Positions 54,251-64,000 of a stretch of 64,000 bases of DNA are shown piece by piece. The stretch's first letter is position 1, and each line of letters starts with the position of its first letter. Made by a program: the position numbers and the translations under genes. This DNA comes from Gadus chalcogrammus. Taxonomy: Eukaryota > Chordata > Actinopteri > Gadiformes > Gadidae. A model generated the notes under the pieces. That model saw only the letters and a list, made by a program, of their open reading frames with translations, ran no database searches and was not told where the DNA came from. The stretch lies in the NCBI RefSeq assembly GCF_026213295.1, contig NC_079419.1, positions 27,009,206-27,073,205 on the forward strand, written 5' to 3'.

Positions 54251-55559
54251 GTCGCAAGACGACTTTTACTCATTAGGGGTACGAGGGATAGGACTCCAGC
54301 GCGGGACTACCATTAGAAATAACAGAAGGAAGGCAAAATGGTCATAAAAACAAACAACCATGAGCATGGGACTAAAACAACTCGCTGGGCCGGGTGTATG
54401 GGGAAACCACGTGGGAGAAACGCTACTCCTGCTTCAGACATGGGTATGCCATACACACCCCACCTAGGGGGTGGCATCCACCCCGGCCTTACATCGCGAG
54501 CAGACAATACCAACAATACTGGCAGCAGATGATACACAACAAAACCAACACCAAACCATAACAACAACAACAAAATGCAACAAAACTAACCGTAAACAAT
54601 AACGATATAAACAAAATGCAACAATCACACAAACACTACACAATAACAATCACAGGAAAGAAATGTAACCATGAAACGTGTCCCTAAATAATAATAATAA
54701 TATCAGAAAGATATGAGGTACACAACGAATGGCAATCCCCCTCAACCCATCCCTAGATGACCACACACTAAGGATGTGAGGAGGAGTTAACTGGTCGTGT
54801 AACAATAAGCAATCACACGCATGGGGTATCCAGGGTAGGCCCGGGGCACGGGAACAACTGAAACCACGGAATAGTCCTGAGCGTCATCACGGGCAGGTGG
54901 TCGCAAGGCGCCACCTGAGCATTAGACCCTTTTATTCAACTGCGCTCAGGACCTCATCTGATAAACGGGCAATCAAGGCCCCTCGAATCTCGCCCGTGTG
55001 TATCCCCGAGCTCCATCTAGTGGGACAGCGATATAAACAACAACATTTGCGTTCCTGGCGTCGGTTGCGTTGACGCGGGCATAGATATGGGAGCGGCTAA
55101 AAACAGTGGAGCGTACAGAAGCGAATACAGCCAGGGGCGCCCTCAAGCCTTAAGGGAACGGGCCGCAGCCCCTGGTACCGGAACGCAGATCCCTGGTCCG
55201 GGCGACGTGGGTGCATCAGGTGGGAGGGGGGTGGTGCCGTTGGCGGGGACGGGAATGGGGCAGCCCACCTGGAGAGGTTACTAGCACGTCACAGGCGGGG
55301 GGGGGAGGGGGGTGTGGTGGTGGGGTTTCAGCATACGGTGGTGGGGCCCGCTTGCAGTGGCTGGGATGGGGAAAGGGGGGGGGGGGGGGGGGTCACGTGA
55401 TCTTCATGTATTGGTGCGCTGCATTGCGTGGGGGCTCTTGGACAATGGTGCAGGGGTCTGTTCCATGTTCTCCAGCCAGATCAGGTCGGGCCCCTCTGGT
55501 GGTCCCTCGTCCAAACTCTCGATCCCCAGGTAAGCTTGGATGGCACCTGCTGCACCTGT
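54251..55559. other. Retroviral interior between env remnant and 3' LTR
   Basis: No frame with similarity. AC-rich sequence with (CAA)n-like runs at 54,545-54,600 and a G-rich section (55,280-55,395) including a run of about 19 G. Frames here are low complexity. Confidence 0.5.
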
Positions 55560-55571
55560 AGCGCCCATCGC

Positions 55572-55960
55572 TCATTGGGCTCTCCATCCATCCTGTGAAG
55601 GGGTCATTAATGCCGGAATTCTCTCTGCCAAATCTAATCTGAGGGACTGTAACCCTGCCAGCACCCTGGCCACCGACCCATCCGGTGCTGTGTTATTGGG
55701 GATAAAAGTACAACATGTCGTCTTTATCATCCCACACACCCCTCCTTGCTCTGCCAATAGCATATCTATATCTATATAGTCCCTTGACCTTATCCGTGGA
55801 AAAATTGACAAAACGTTGCTGATTATAGTATATACTATTTATCCAATCAACATTTTTGTTAATAGTGGACCACCAAAACAGGACTGATTCAAACCCTGCC
55901 GAAATCTGATTGCATCATCCTTGGGTAGTTGGTCGGCTCCGGGCGTGTCTGCATCTGGCT
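55572..55960 (-). pseudogene. env: Retroviral Env, transmembrane-subunit remnant
   Basis: A 79-codon minus-strand frame contains the CX6CC motif typical of gamma-type retroviral transmembrane subunits, preceded by the Leu-Leu-Ala-Glu stretch of the heptad/immunosuppressive region and followed by a PNNTAPDG segment. Upstream sequence to about 55,960 appears to continue env in broken frames. The fusion peptide, membrane anchor and surface subunit are not recognised. Env normally mediates entry; this piece is far too short and interrupted to do so. Confidence 0.65.
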
Positions 55961-56089
55961 CCTCCTCTGGCCCTGGAACTTTGTGTTTCTCTTGCTGGAA
56001 TTACAAACTTATGTACAACAGTTAGATGTTCAAACATATTTTCCTTAATCCTATTTCTAATTACTCTAATGGAAGTCCCTTTTGGGACC

Positions 56090-56499
56090 CTTGAATGTTA
56101 AGTGAAGGCATGGGTCGACCCTTAAGCATTTCATGCGGGGTTAGATGCGTCGTTCTGTTAGTTTTCATGCGATAACTCATTAGTGTCAGTGGTAGTGCAT
56201 CAATTCAATTTAGTGCCTGCACAAATGTTGTTAATTTTTGTCTTGAGCGTCCCATTCACTCTTTCCACCATACCTTGTGGTTGAGGATTGGGGCGTAATC
56301 TAGTCTTTATTTGACATGCAAATGTTGAATCACTTGTTTGAGTGTTCTCTGAATAAACGTTTTGTCTGAGCTTATTTCTGACGGAAGTCCAAACCTTGCC
56401 TTGACTTCTCCAGTCAGAAACTTGATTACTGTAGTCGCACTTTGGTCTTTTGATGGGACTGCTTCTACCCATCTGTTGAACACTGTATTTCACACTCAT
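56090..56499 (-). pseudogene. pol: Retroviral integrase C-terminal remnant
   Basis: The minus-strand frame includes PQPQGMVERVNGTLK, which carries the last catalytic Glu of a DDE integrase, then KINNICAGTKLN. After a frameshift at about 56,205 the reading continues as LMSYRMKTNRTTHLTPHEML, the conserved segment after the core in retroviral integrases. Upstream the frame degenerates, and the two catalytic Asp are not seen intact. It lies just upstream of env in the transcription direction, as expected for pol. Confidence 0.7.
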
Positions 56500-56555
56500 T
56501 TAGCTGGATGTCAATCATTGTTTGCAAGTATGGTGAAGAAAAACCTTGTTTTCTA

Positions 56556-56594
<39 letters not shown>

Positions 56595-56608
56595 TTTTTT
56601 TTTTTTTA
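56556..56608. repeat. (ATT)n and T run
   Basis: About 14 ATT units followed by about 16 T within the retroviral interior, separating the integrase remnant from upstream sequence; a possible retroposon tail. Confidence 0.85.
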
Positions 56609-56609
56609 A

Positions 56610-59140
56610 ATTCTCCTCAATACCTCCCCCCTTGCGCACTGGTCAAAACCATGCGCATTAAATGATAAGCAAATCTAAGAACGCCGTTGGTGCAACCAAC
56701 GTCGAAACGTCTAACCTTAACCATCAGCAAACTAAAACCAATCTTTTGGGAAGGGAAATCGAAACCAGTATGTCCAAAACCAAAGCCCAATATGGGTGGG
56801 TTTACCATCAGCCGCCTGAAACCACGCTGTTCCAAAGTCATGCACTAAACCGAAAAAACGTACATGCGTTAGTGGCCTTCTATACCACAAAGGTAAAATA
56901 AAATAAAATAAAACGCGACATGCCCCGTTCCAAGACCACCTCTGCTGCAAGAGCTGACATATCTGACTCCTGTTCCTCCTCCACCCTACACCCCACCTAG
57001 CACTTCCCATGATTGTTGCAGCTCGTCACTTCATGATCAAGTGAGCCAGTGCCCACAGCGGCTCTGCCAAGTAATCGTGACTGTGCCTGCCTTAGGTCGT
57101 CCCGGGTGTCAAGGTGGGATCTTACCCGTCGTTGGCTAATCAGCCTTCCATACTGGCTCGCTGCAGGATGCCGTACCTGGAAGATACAATCAATCCCCAC
57201 CCATATGGTGGTATAGATCGCAAAGTGGAGGGATGGAGACAGAGTCTTCAGCCCCAACTGCCCTATGCAGCCAAGTGTGTGTGCGTAATGAATACAACTC
57301 AGGGAAACTATAAAACAAAAAGTAATTTATCAGAGTTAAAATTATTAAAGTGTTGCAGCAGCAGTAGTGGCATTTGAAAGGTAAACCCACTACTTCCGAA
57401 TCCAAATTGACAACATAGCATGTAGGATCCCTTCCCAGCAGATGTAGCGCTAATCCACCTGTCATCCTTGACCAAAGAGATATGCCCCATATTTTAATAG
57501 GTGTTGTCCTACTTGTACAGTTTATCAATATTACGTTTTATTTTTTTTATTATTATTCTCATCTTTATCATATCCATATTTATTCAATTATTCTTTCCTG
57601 TGTGAAAATAATATTAATCACTTAGTTAATAGCAACACCTTCTTTAGTCCAATTGCATTAGATTAGCATCACTGTTGTCCTATTAAAGTATCAACGTTAT
57701 TGTCCTTCTAACCTCCTCATGAACTTCGATGTTCATCATCATGAATGATAACTGTTGTCCTAGGAAGACAAAAAACAAAACTAAAACTAAAACAAATTAG
57801 CCATAATGTGAATATCCACTGTGTGTCTCCCTGTGACTCTCTCCCTCCTCAGTACGGGGTGCTGTTTGGTGCAAGACAACAGATAAGGGTGGAATGTGGC
57901 TTCTCTCTCTCTCTGCGTGTCTCCCTCCCACTTTGGGTGCGGCCATAACGCCTTGAAGCGAGCGTGCTCCGGGGGCTGGGTGTGGGAGAAACCAGTGGTA
58001 GTTCCTTTTCTCGGCCAGCAGAGGGGTTGTTCAGGTGAAACCTATGGACAGAGACTACAGAGAACTTCAAACATGGCAGACGGGGAACTACAAATTTATC
58101 AAAGCCTGAAAACTCAACAGAGCTCTACCTGTATTCCTTGGATATGTGGTATTTTATGGCGTATGGCCACCACACGCTTTCAGTTGAACACACTCTCTTT
58201 CCTTTCTCTGTACTGTGTGTTAGTGTGTCTCTCTGTACTGCCTGAATGGTGTAGCTCGACAAATGGGGGGGGAAATGTGTTCTCTCTCTCTCACCCTTCC
58301 TCACTCCCCTTAAGGTCAAGCAGCAGCTAGGACCGTTAAACAGATAAGCCTGGAATGCAACATCCTCAACTCTCCATCATGGAACAAGGCCTAATAACTA
58401 TCTCTCACACACAAAAATATCCTTCTGTCCCTTCATTCACAAATAACTTTTCACTTTATTATATATATCTTAATACTGCTCCCCCTTTCCAAATTTCTAT
58501 ATACACAAAACTAGAAGCTGACCACCGAAATTGGTACAGGACCACCGAAATTGGTACAGGCCTTGTCAGGCCGAACCAAAACACCCTCACAGGTTCTAAC
58601 TTCCATACAATTCTAGGGAGGGGAACTACAACATGAGGTGGAGTAGAGGACTTCAAATATGGTGGACGGGGACCTCAAATGGGAGGACTACACATATGGG
58701 AAAGGGGATTACACTCTGGGCCTGAAAACCATGCAGAGTCCCTTCTCGTGGTCTTGAAACAACCGTTCATTGTTAGAAAAACACGCACTCTATCGCTACC
58801 TCCAACTGTCTAGAGGGAAAATGGTCCCTCTGGTCGTCCTCCGACTTTAGCTCTCCTTGTCTATCTCTCTCGCTCCCTCTCACACACACACCTAAACAGA
58901 CCTTTCTCATTCTGTCTCCTCCAAACGCACACACAGAAACGTCACCTCTTGCGTACACGCGCACAGAGACGCACACAGCCTTTCTCACTCTGTCTCCTCT
59001 AAACGCACACACAAAAACATTGCCTCTTGCGTACCCGCGCACACACAGAGTCGCTCACAGCCTTTCTCTCTCTCTCACGCGCATACACCCACTGACTATC
59101 TGTGTGTCACTCGTGCCCTAGGCACCGTTTCCTCTGCAAA
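56610..59140. other. Retroviral interior without recognisable gag or RT
   Basis: Only short frames on both strands. CT-rich and CA-rich tracts are present (57,900-57,935; 58,855-59,100), including a near-duplicate of about 100 bp at 58,895-59,060. A short duplication, GACCACCGAAATTGGTACAG, occurs twice at 58,520-58,560. If gag and RT were once here they have been lost or replaced. Confidence 0.45.
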
Positions 59141-59590
59141 GGGACTCTAACCCTGATAAAGGACTCTAACCTTCTTACCACATAGAATTATTTAATACAC
59201 AAACAAAGAAGGGGACTCTAACCCCCCCCCCCGAGGGACTCTAACCCCCTTTAAGACATAGGTGGGGACTCTAACCCCCCCCCGAGGGACTCTAACCCCC
59301 TTTAAGACATAGGTGGGGACTCTAACCCCCCCCCCCGAGGGACTCTAACCCCCTTTAAGACATAGGTGGGGACTCTAACCCCCCCCCTGAGGGACTCTAA
59401 CCCCCTTTAAGACATAGGTGGGGACTCTAACCCCCCCCCGAGGGACTCTAACCCCCCCCCGAGGGACTCTAACCCCCTTTAAGACATAGCTGGGGACTCT
59501 AACCCCCCCCCCCGAGGGACTCTAACCCCCTTTAGACATAGGTGGGGACTCTAACCCCACCCGAGGAACTCTAACCCCCTTAAGACATAA
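59141..59590. repeat. Leader minisatellite of the endogenous retrovirus
   Basis: About seven units of about 62 bp built from GGGACTCTAACCCCC, TTTAAGACATAGGTGG and a second GGGACTCTAACC with C runs of variable length. It lies in the 5' leader in the transcription direction. Confidence 0.85.
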
Positions 59591-59988
59591 GTGTATTTAT
59601 TACACATCCATTACTTGGCCATCGGTAGTCTTGTATCACTATGCCCGATTCTTATAGGCCCTATGGTCTCGAGGGTATTCTTTCACCATGCAACGAGCCG
59701 ATATTCGATGTGTCACGCGTTCAGGGTCAACCGGGTTTATGGGGAAATGCTGGGATGCAGTCCTATTCGTCCCCACGAGATATCCCGTAGTGAACCACTC
59801 TCACAGTCTCACCTTCTAATGTGGTTCCTATATAACTATGCAGTTTGGATTTTATCAACAGGTTCTGCCTACCTTTTGTTGGGCGATCGCGAGGTGAGAC
59901 TGCAGGAATCGGTCCGGTGCTCCGGGGTCCCGAGGTCGTGCCGCTCTCCGTCTCTCGTTTCCCAGTTGCGTGTTCAATTCAGAAAAAA

Positions 59989-60006
59989 TCACGTCGGAGG
60001 TCACCA
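59989..60006 (-). promoter_or_regulatory. Primer binding site, tRNA-Trp type
   Basis: On the minus strand TGGTGACCTCCGACGTGA lies three bases after the 5' LTR end. It equals the complement of the tRNA-Trp 3' end (the primer of Rous sarcoma virus) with one mismatch. Further tRNA-Trp-like sequence follows at 59,965-59,977 after a 10-base interruption. Confidence 0.85.
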
Positions 60007-60009
60007 AAT

Positions 60010-60728
60010 TGTGGGGAAAAACGATCTGTCTAGTTACTGGACCAGATGAAATGAGACGGAGAGGTAATAAAGTCTGTCGGCACGAGGACCTTGGATTTAT
60101 TAAGTAAAGTGGCAACGGTTATACAGAGTCATAAAGCGTGAGAAATCGAATATGTCTAAGTCCCTAATCAGCGCTGATGGTTCGTCCGGAGCTTCGCCTC
60201 CGTGGAAGGTCTGCTTCAGAAGAAGGTTGAAGAGTCCCTGTGTGGTACAGTTTTTATGCTGTATCCTCCTCTCGATGAGGTGTGTGCGTTTGAGGTGTGT
60301 GTGGTTCTGTGTGTTTTGCTTGGTCTTGGCTCCCAGGCCCTGGGAGAGCTTCGTAACGGGGGAGAGCTCCTCGTGTCTCCGGTGTGATAAATTAAAACGG
60401 GGAGTGCCCCCCTGAAATGTCTCGTGTGTGATAATTTAATGTGGCTCTCAGGCCCCTGGTGTGGGCAGGGGTATCTCTTGGTTCCTCCTGACGGGGAAGA
60501 GCTCTCAAAATGTCTCCTGTGTGATAAATTAATGTGGCTCTCCTGTTCTTGAGGATGACTGGTGCATTGTATGAGTGTCCACCATCTGCCTGCCTGGGAG
60601 ATGGGGCCTTCAGCTCCGGCCTTGACCTGACTATATATTATCATGTTTGTGTTCGTTGGGTTAGAGCAAGAGTTGACTATATTGTAATGTGTCCATGTGA
60701 TGTGCTCATCAGGTTATTTTTCCCAACA
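60010..60728 (-). repeat. 5' LTR of the endogenous retrovirus
   Basis: 719 bp, TGTGGGGAAAAACG to TTTTTCCCAACA on the plus strand; almost identical to the other LTR. Confidence 0.9.
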
Positions 60729-60772
60729 CAACCCGGAAGTGAGCGTCGCCCAGGGTTCCCTTGACAAAAAGC
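60729..60772. repeat. S-arm-like repeat, segment 4
   Basis: CAACCCGGAAGTGAGCGTCG and the bases to about 60,772 continue the S-arm match (33,716-33,757). The repeat then ends. Confidence 0.7.
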
Positions 60773-61463
60773 TATGAAGGTATTATTGTAGCAAAAGTCT
60801 TTAGCACCTGTAACTGCAGAATTTGAATGCGTACACTAAAGTTGAAGTTGTATATATTTATTTTGCATGTGTACACTAAAGTCAGAAATGTGTAACAGTA
60901 CATTTGTAGTCGTAAATATTTGTACACAATTGTAAACACAAAATAGGGTCTACGAGTACGCACATCTGTGTTACTGGTGCACAAAACCTTTTGATACAAT
61001 TATTGCAGGTCAGTTGTTGCAAAACACATTCGCACATCCGTGTTTCATAATCTGAAAACATGCCCAAAAGGTGTGCATTCGTAAACCCAAATTTGAACTA
61101 ATGCATCAGAAGTTACAGATCTGTGAAAAATTTCCTCACAAATAAAATGATATTGAACGCTATGTTAATTCAGCATTTTAATGAGCGAGCACAAATCCAT
61201 TTTACAACTGCTCGAATCTGCTCCTGCAAGTCTCAGCTGTGGGTTTTTTTGCAGGTAGTTTTGCGACACGTCTAGTTGGTAAATGTGTAGCAAAAGTATT
61301 CGTATCCTTAGATGCAAGAGCGTCCGTGGGCGGGACAAAATAGTTCCACCCATAATTTCCTAATCCAATGAAAATCGCCGGCAGGTATGCATTTCTCAAA
61401 TTACACTGGGACCCACCGCGTGCCAGCCATGGAGCTATAAAGATCGCACCATACTCTCGCAGG
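60773..61463. other. Non-coding stretch
   Basis: Short near-repeats (TGTACACTAAAGT, CACATC(C/T)GTGTT) but no gene. A 129-codon minus-strand frame at 61,202-61,591 has no recognisable domain and overlaps a transposon end. Confidence 0.4.
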
Positions 61464-61819
61464 CAGGGGCGGATGGTGTATAGGGCCGATTTGGGGGACG
61501 CACTACCAACTGGGAGAAAGAGGATTTTTTTTCTAATAAATTCTATCGCAGCAAAAGTAGTTTTCAGTGTTCTAGATATATTATCTGTCATTGTCCAATC
61601 AGAATCGTCAGATTCAAGTTGCGTTTCAAATGGTCCCGCCTCTCTCGCCCAAGGGTTCTCCCATTGACTGTCATGTTAAAACTATTTTTTTTTCGGAAAT
61701 TGAGCCTTCAATGCATTTTCAATGGGGATTTGGGACTCGCCCTAACGTGCTTGCGTCATACGTAACTGAGCAAAGAGCGCAAAGGGATATCTTCGACCAA
61801 GTCACTTGCTAATTTCAAC

Positions 61820-62050
61820 ATGGCTGCTAATGTGTGCAATTCTGTTGCGTCTCTGAAAGAAGTTCCTTTTAGTCGATGATCAAATTCAGAGAAATTGGCA
61901 TTAAAACAATCAGGACCTCCCAGACCAAAATTAATAAAAAAAGATGTCACATGTCGACCTTCTGTACCAGAAGCTCCTGAAGAAGGACATTGATGCAGTC
62001 TTCATCAAAAGGGCCCTCGAGAGCTTCACAAGCAGTGTGCAGACCATTAG
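61820..62050 (+). pseudogene. ZMYM1-like hAT transposase, 5' exon remnant
   Basis: The ATG at 61,820 gives MAANVCNSVASLKEVPFSR and then an in-frame TGA (61,877-61,879); the same frame goes on with SEKLALKQSGPPRPKL, the N-terminal motif of fish ZMYM1-like transposases before a TTF-type zinc finger. The finger and most of the core are missing. After a switch of frame near 61,940, MSHVDLLYQKLLKKDIDAVF then ALESFTSSVQTIR follows, a segment from the middle of such transposases, ending at a donor AG|GTAAG (62,050/62,051). So a deletion has fused N-terminal and middle parts. Confidence 0.5.
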
Positions 62051-62598
62051 GTAAGATAACATTCATATTATTTGATTCTTCTCAAAGCAAAGCTTTGTTA
62101 TGAGAACATATGCATGAAAGGAGATTGTATTTGTGTTCTTTTTTTTATAATATATGTTCATTTTTATAATATATTGCCAGTGGTGTAATCTAGCATGCTT
62201 TACCCTGTGCTGGACATCCTGGTTAGGCGAGGCACAATGGATAGCTTAAAAAACTGTGTTTAACACTAACATATTGCATCCCTGCCCATTTTAAGTGGGT
62301 ATACTCATCATGCCTTTAGTTTGTCTTGAACAACCACACATAAAAGGTTGCCCATATTATATTGATATTTTATCGTATTTGTCTAAATGCATACTTTACT
62401 GTAGATAGATTTATGAGTGAAGTTACCAACACAATAGATAAAGAAACAGTGTTTAACACTTACATTATGCATTCCTGCCCATTGTAAGTGGGTATGCTGA
62501 CATATTTTTTCTGGATAAAGTGTGAACATGTGCATCACGTAGACTACAGTGCTGTACACAGCCTAACAAACACATTATTGGTTTGTTTGCATTCAGAG

Positions 62599-62910
62599 AC
62601 TCGCATTGAGAGACCAGCTGGAAGAGCCATCAGGAACCGACAGACCAAGGACAGCTTTGACAGAAGAGGTGAAGCAGAGGCTGTCTGAAGAGGTCTGCGA
62701 CACCATCCCGGCTCACACCAAAGCGAGGTTCTCTTTCACTGGCCACCTTGTGAGTGCTACCTTAGTACAAGGAAATATGTTTGAAAGGCACTGCCATTCA
62801 TTTTCTGCTGATGCTCTGAATGCCACTGTGAAGGCATATCCCACGCTGAACAAGGCAAAGCTCAAGACGGAACTCTGTCTGATCTATGAGAATCCTGAAT
62901 CAAGTGTGCA
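62599..62910 (+). pseudogene. ZMYM1-like hAT transposase, downstream exon remnant
   Basis: With an acceptor at 62,597-62,598 the frame continues from the previous exon (..TIR|LALRDQLEEPSGTD) and reads TEEVKQRLSEEVCDTIPAHT, RFSFTGHLVSA, FERHCHSFSADALNATVKAY then PTLNKAKLKTELCLIYENPE. The 'YP.LNK.KLKTEL.LIY' motif is characteristic of the region before the C-terminal dimerisation domain in ZMYM1-like hAT proteins. The frame is then lost in a tandem repeat and the dimerisation domain is absent here. Confidence 0.6.
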
Positions 62911-63055
62911 GCTTCAGTGTGCATATTGTATGTAGTTCTCTGCAAACCTATGGTGGCATCATGCCTTCATTGTGCATATTGTATGTAGTTCTCTGCAAAC
63001 CTATGGTGGCATCATGCCTTCATTGTGCATATTGTATGTAGTTCTCTGCAGACAG
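62911..63055. repeat. Tandem repeat, about 53-bp unit, three copies
   Basis: The unit is TGTGCATATTGTATGTAGTT followed by CTCTGCAAACCTATGGTGG and CATCATGCCTTCAT; the third copy is partial. It replaces the transposase 3' end. Confidence 0.8.
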
Positions 63056-63756
63056 AGATGCATGATAGAGTTTAGATCGGGTTAGATTAAATAATCTCGG
63101 ATATAAATAACAATAATCGGGTTAAATAACTTCACATGGTGTGTCTGGTGTGTTTCCAGCATTCATAGCGTTGATCAGCAGAGATATAGTCCGCCAAGAC
63201 GTTGAGGTTGCTTAGCAACCAGAGACGCTGTCCATGCAAGTGAATGGAGCACTCCCTCTTCGTCATAACTATCAAACCAAACATCCTTCACATTCACCGA
63301 GCGAACATTACGAAAGCAAAATGCACATTTCTCGTTAAAAATGTTTACATAAACGCATTTAATGGCGTAACTATGTTACTATTTCCACCCAGAATAAAGA
63401 AAGATGTCCGCCATATGCTTCTGTGCAAGCGTCTGTGCTACTCTCTGCCAGTGGCGTCGGGTCAAGCTCCACGCTGATTGGCTATCGCGGCTAAGCATCA
63501 CGCGTTGGAGCGCTGAAAGTTCAATTTTTTTAACTGTGGGCGTTGGTGCGTTGGGCGCGTTACTGCGTTTACGTGCATAATTACGTGCGTCTGCCGCGTC
63601 TAAAGCCCCTAACGCAACGCTTCAACGTGTGTAACGCGTCTACGCGCTTTTACCAATAGTTCCCTATGCAAAAATGCCGATTTTTCGTTTGGTGTGGCCG
63701 TACCTTAAGCGTAATCTGCGTAATCACTTACATGTTATACTTTAACTGTGCTCCCG
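63056..63756. other. Dispersed-repeat mosaic
   Basis: 63,256-63,320 (TTCGTCATAACTATC.AACCAAACATCCTTCACATTCACCGAGC) matches the inner end of the S arms (37,430-37,480). 63,540-63,680 is a GCGT-rich, imperfectly inverted stretch resembling a transposon end. No gene seen. Confidence 0.45.
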
Positions 63757-63838
63757 GTTGTGGATTGAGGTAGGGTGTCAAGAGCCACGTCTTGCAGGGA
63801 TAGCCGCTGTCACCCAGCAAGTGACACCCAACTGGTAC
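63757..63838 (-). pseudogene. HARBI1-like transposase fragment
   Basis: One minus-strand frame reads [26 protein letters not shown]..(P)WLLTP is the signature around the second catalytic Asp of Harbinger/HARBI1 nucleases. Sequence on both sides is not in frame with the rest of the protein, so this is a small relic, perhaps with more of it beyond 64,000. Confidence 0.6.
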
Positions 63839-64000
63839 ATCTCAAAAAGCTGCCTCAGACCGCTCTCCATTAAAATGCGTGAATCATGGTTAGCTCCAGG
63901 CCACTTTGCAACAACATTCAAAGATTCAAGATTCAAAAAGCTTTATTGTCTAGTATGTTGCCATACTAGAAAATTGTCTTTTGACTGAAGGCTTGGAGGT

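Larger units (their letters stand above)
53517..60728 (-). mobile_element. Endogenous retrovirus, minus strand, defective interior
   Basis: Two 719-bp LTRs (TG...CA) are flanked by CAAC (53,513-53,516; 60,729-60,732), a 4-bp duplication. On the minus strand: 5' LTR, tRNA-Trp primer site, a leader with a minisatellite, about 3 kb without recognisable gag, an integrase remnant, an env transmembrane remnant, polypurine tract, 3' LTR. Gag, protease and RT are not recognised. The env fragment and primer type point to a retrovirus of the gamma/epsilon-like group rather than Gypsy. The S arms show the empty target. Confidence 0.85.
61464..62910 (+). mobile_element. hAT element, ZMYM1-like, 3' part missing
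   Basis: It starts at CAGGGGCGGATGG, a hAT terminus close to that of R, followed by a leader and two transposase exons. It breaks off into a tandem repeat at about 62,911, so no right terminus or duplication can be shown. Confidence 0.55.

Noticed and set aside
55211..55561. Gly/Trp-rich frames
   Set aside because: Produced by G-rich low-complexity retroviral interior DNA; no domain.
59141..59590. Regular direct repeats that could suggest a CRISPR-like array or telomere-like repeats (CTAACCCCC)
   Set aside because: Units are adjacent without unique spacers and vary in C-run length; this is a eukaryotic minisatellite. CTAACCC-like strings are part of a 62-bp unit, not telomeric hexamers.
59960..60006. 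Possible tRNA-Trp gene or pseudogene
   Set aside because: Only the 3' portion is present, at the exact position of a primer binding site next to an LTR; no anticodon or 5' half.
61202..61591. 129-codon minus-strand frame
   Set aside because: It overlaps the hAT terminus at 61,464 and has no recognisable motif; a chance frame.
1..64000. Host protein-coding genes
   Set aside because: Apart from the weak exon candidate at 4177-4240, every frame with recognisable similarity is transposon or retrovirus derived, so I do not claim a host gene.

Overview
The window looks like repeat-rich, accessory-type nuclear DNA of a teleost fish. The reasons are a mixture of hAT, PIF/Harbinger and TTAA-flanked DNA transposons, a Gmr1-like LTR element with integrase upstream of reverse transcriptase (an order first described in Atlantic cod), a second Gypsy element, a tRNA-Trp-primed endogenous retrovirus, long CA/TA microsatellites and spliced transposase genes. 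A gadiform is possible but not shown. I see no convincing intact host gene, no rRNA or tRNA gene and no CRISPR array. Nearly every recognisable coding stretch belongs to a mobile element.

1-7.5 kb: a hAT end cut by the window edge, a short acidic ORF of unknown origin, a hAT C-terminal fragment, a 0.62 kb foldback, two adjacent palindromes, a weak terminal-exon candidate near 4.2 kb, a roughly 60 bp minisatellite (5.2-5.7 kb), and the first copy of a 1.05 kb tandem duplication holding a TTAA-ended element.

7.5-48.4 kb: the second copy of that duplication has been split by about 39.9 kb of nested insertions. The main one is hAT element Y (8,108-46,496, 15 bp perfect termini). Y carries a spliced BED-finger transposase, now broken, and has received four groups of insertions. 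(a) hAT X (8,329-16,854), holding a Gmr1-like retroelement (9,114-16,762), holding hAT H (12,902-15,294), holding element G, holding a TTAA element. (b) N > M > L in the transposase intron. (c) A Gypsy element (21,730-31,236, minus strand) inside the transposase C-terminus; its pol frame is intact and its gag is interrupted by hAT J. (d) hAT Z (31,728-45,449), holding S, a 12.6 kb foldback with 3.8 kb arms that themselves contain palindromes. S carries insertions P, Q and R. hAT W sits near the 3' end of Y. Most of these layers are proven by matching target-site duplications (TSDs), so relative insertion order can be read directly.

48.4-64 kb: non-coding repeat sequence related to the S arms (49.56-60.77 kb), split by a TTAA element, a Harbinger element with a transposase remnant (51,876-53,359) and an endogenous retrovirus (53,517-60,728, minus strand) with 719 bp near-identical LTRs, a tRNA-Trp primer site and decayed integrase and env. 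The window ends with a truncated ZMYM1-like hAT (61,464 to about 62,910), a short tandem repeat and a Harbinger transposase remnant at 63.76 kb.

Best candidates for something undescribed: the multi-level palindrome S; element P, an (ATT)n-tailed retroposon carrying an open 142-codon single-pass membrane-protein frame, with an older 5'-truncated relative in both S arms; and the retroviral leader, where sequence resembling the primer tRNA continues beyond the normal 18-nt primer site, broken by a 10-nt insert at the position of the modified A58.
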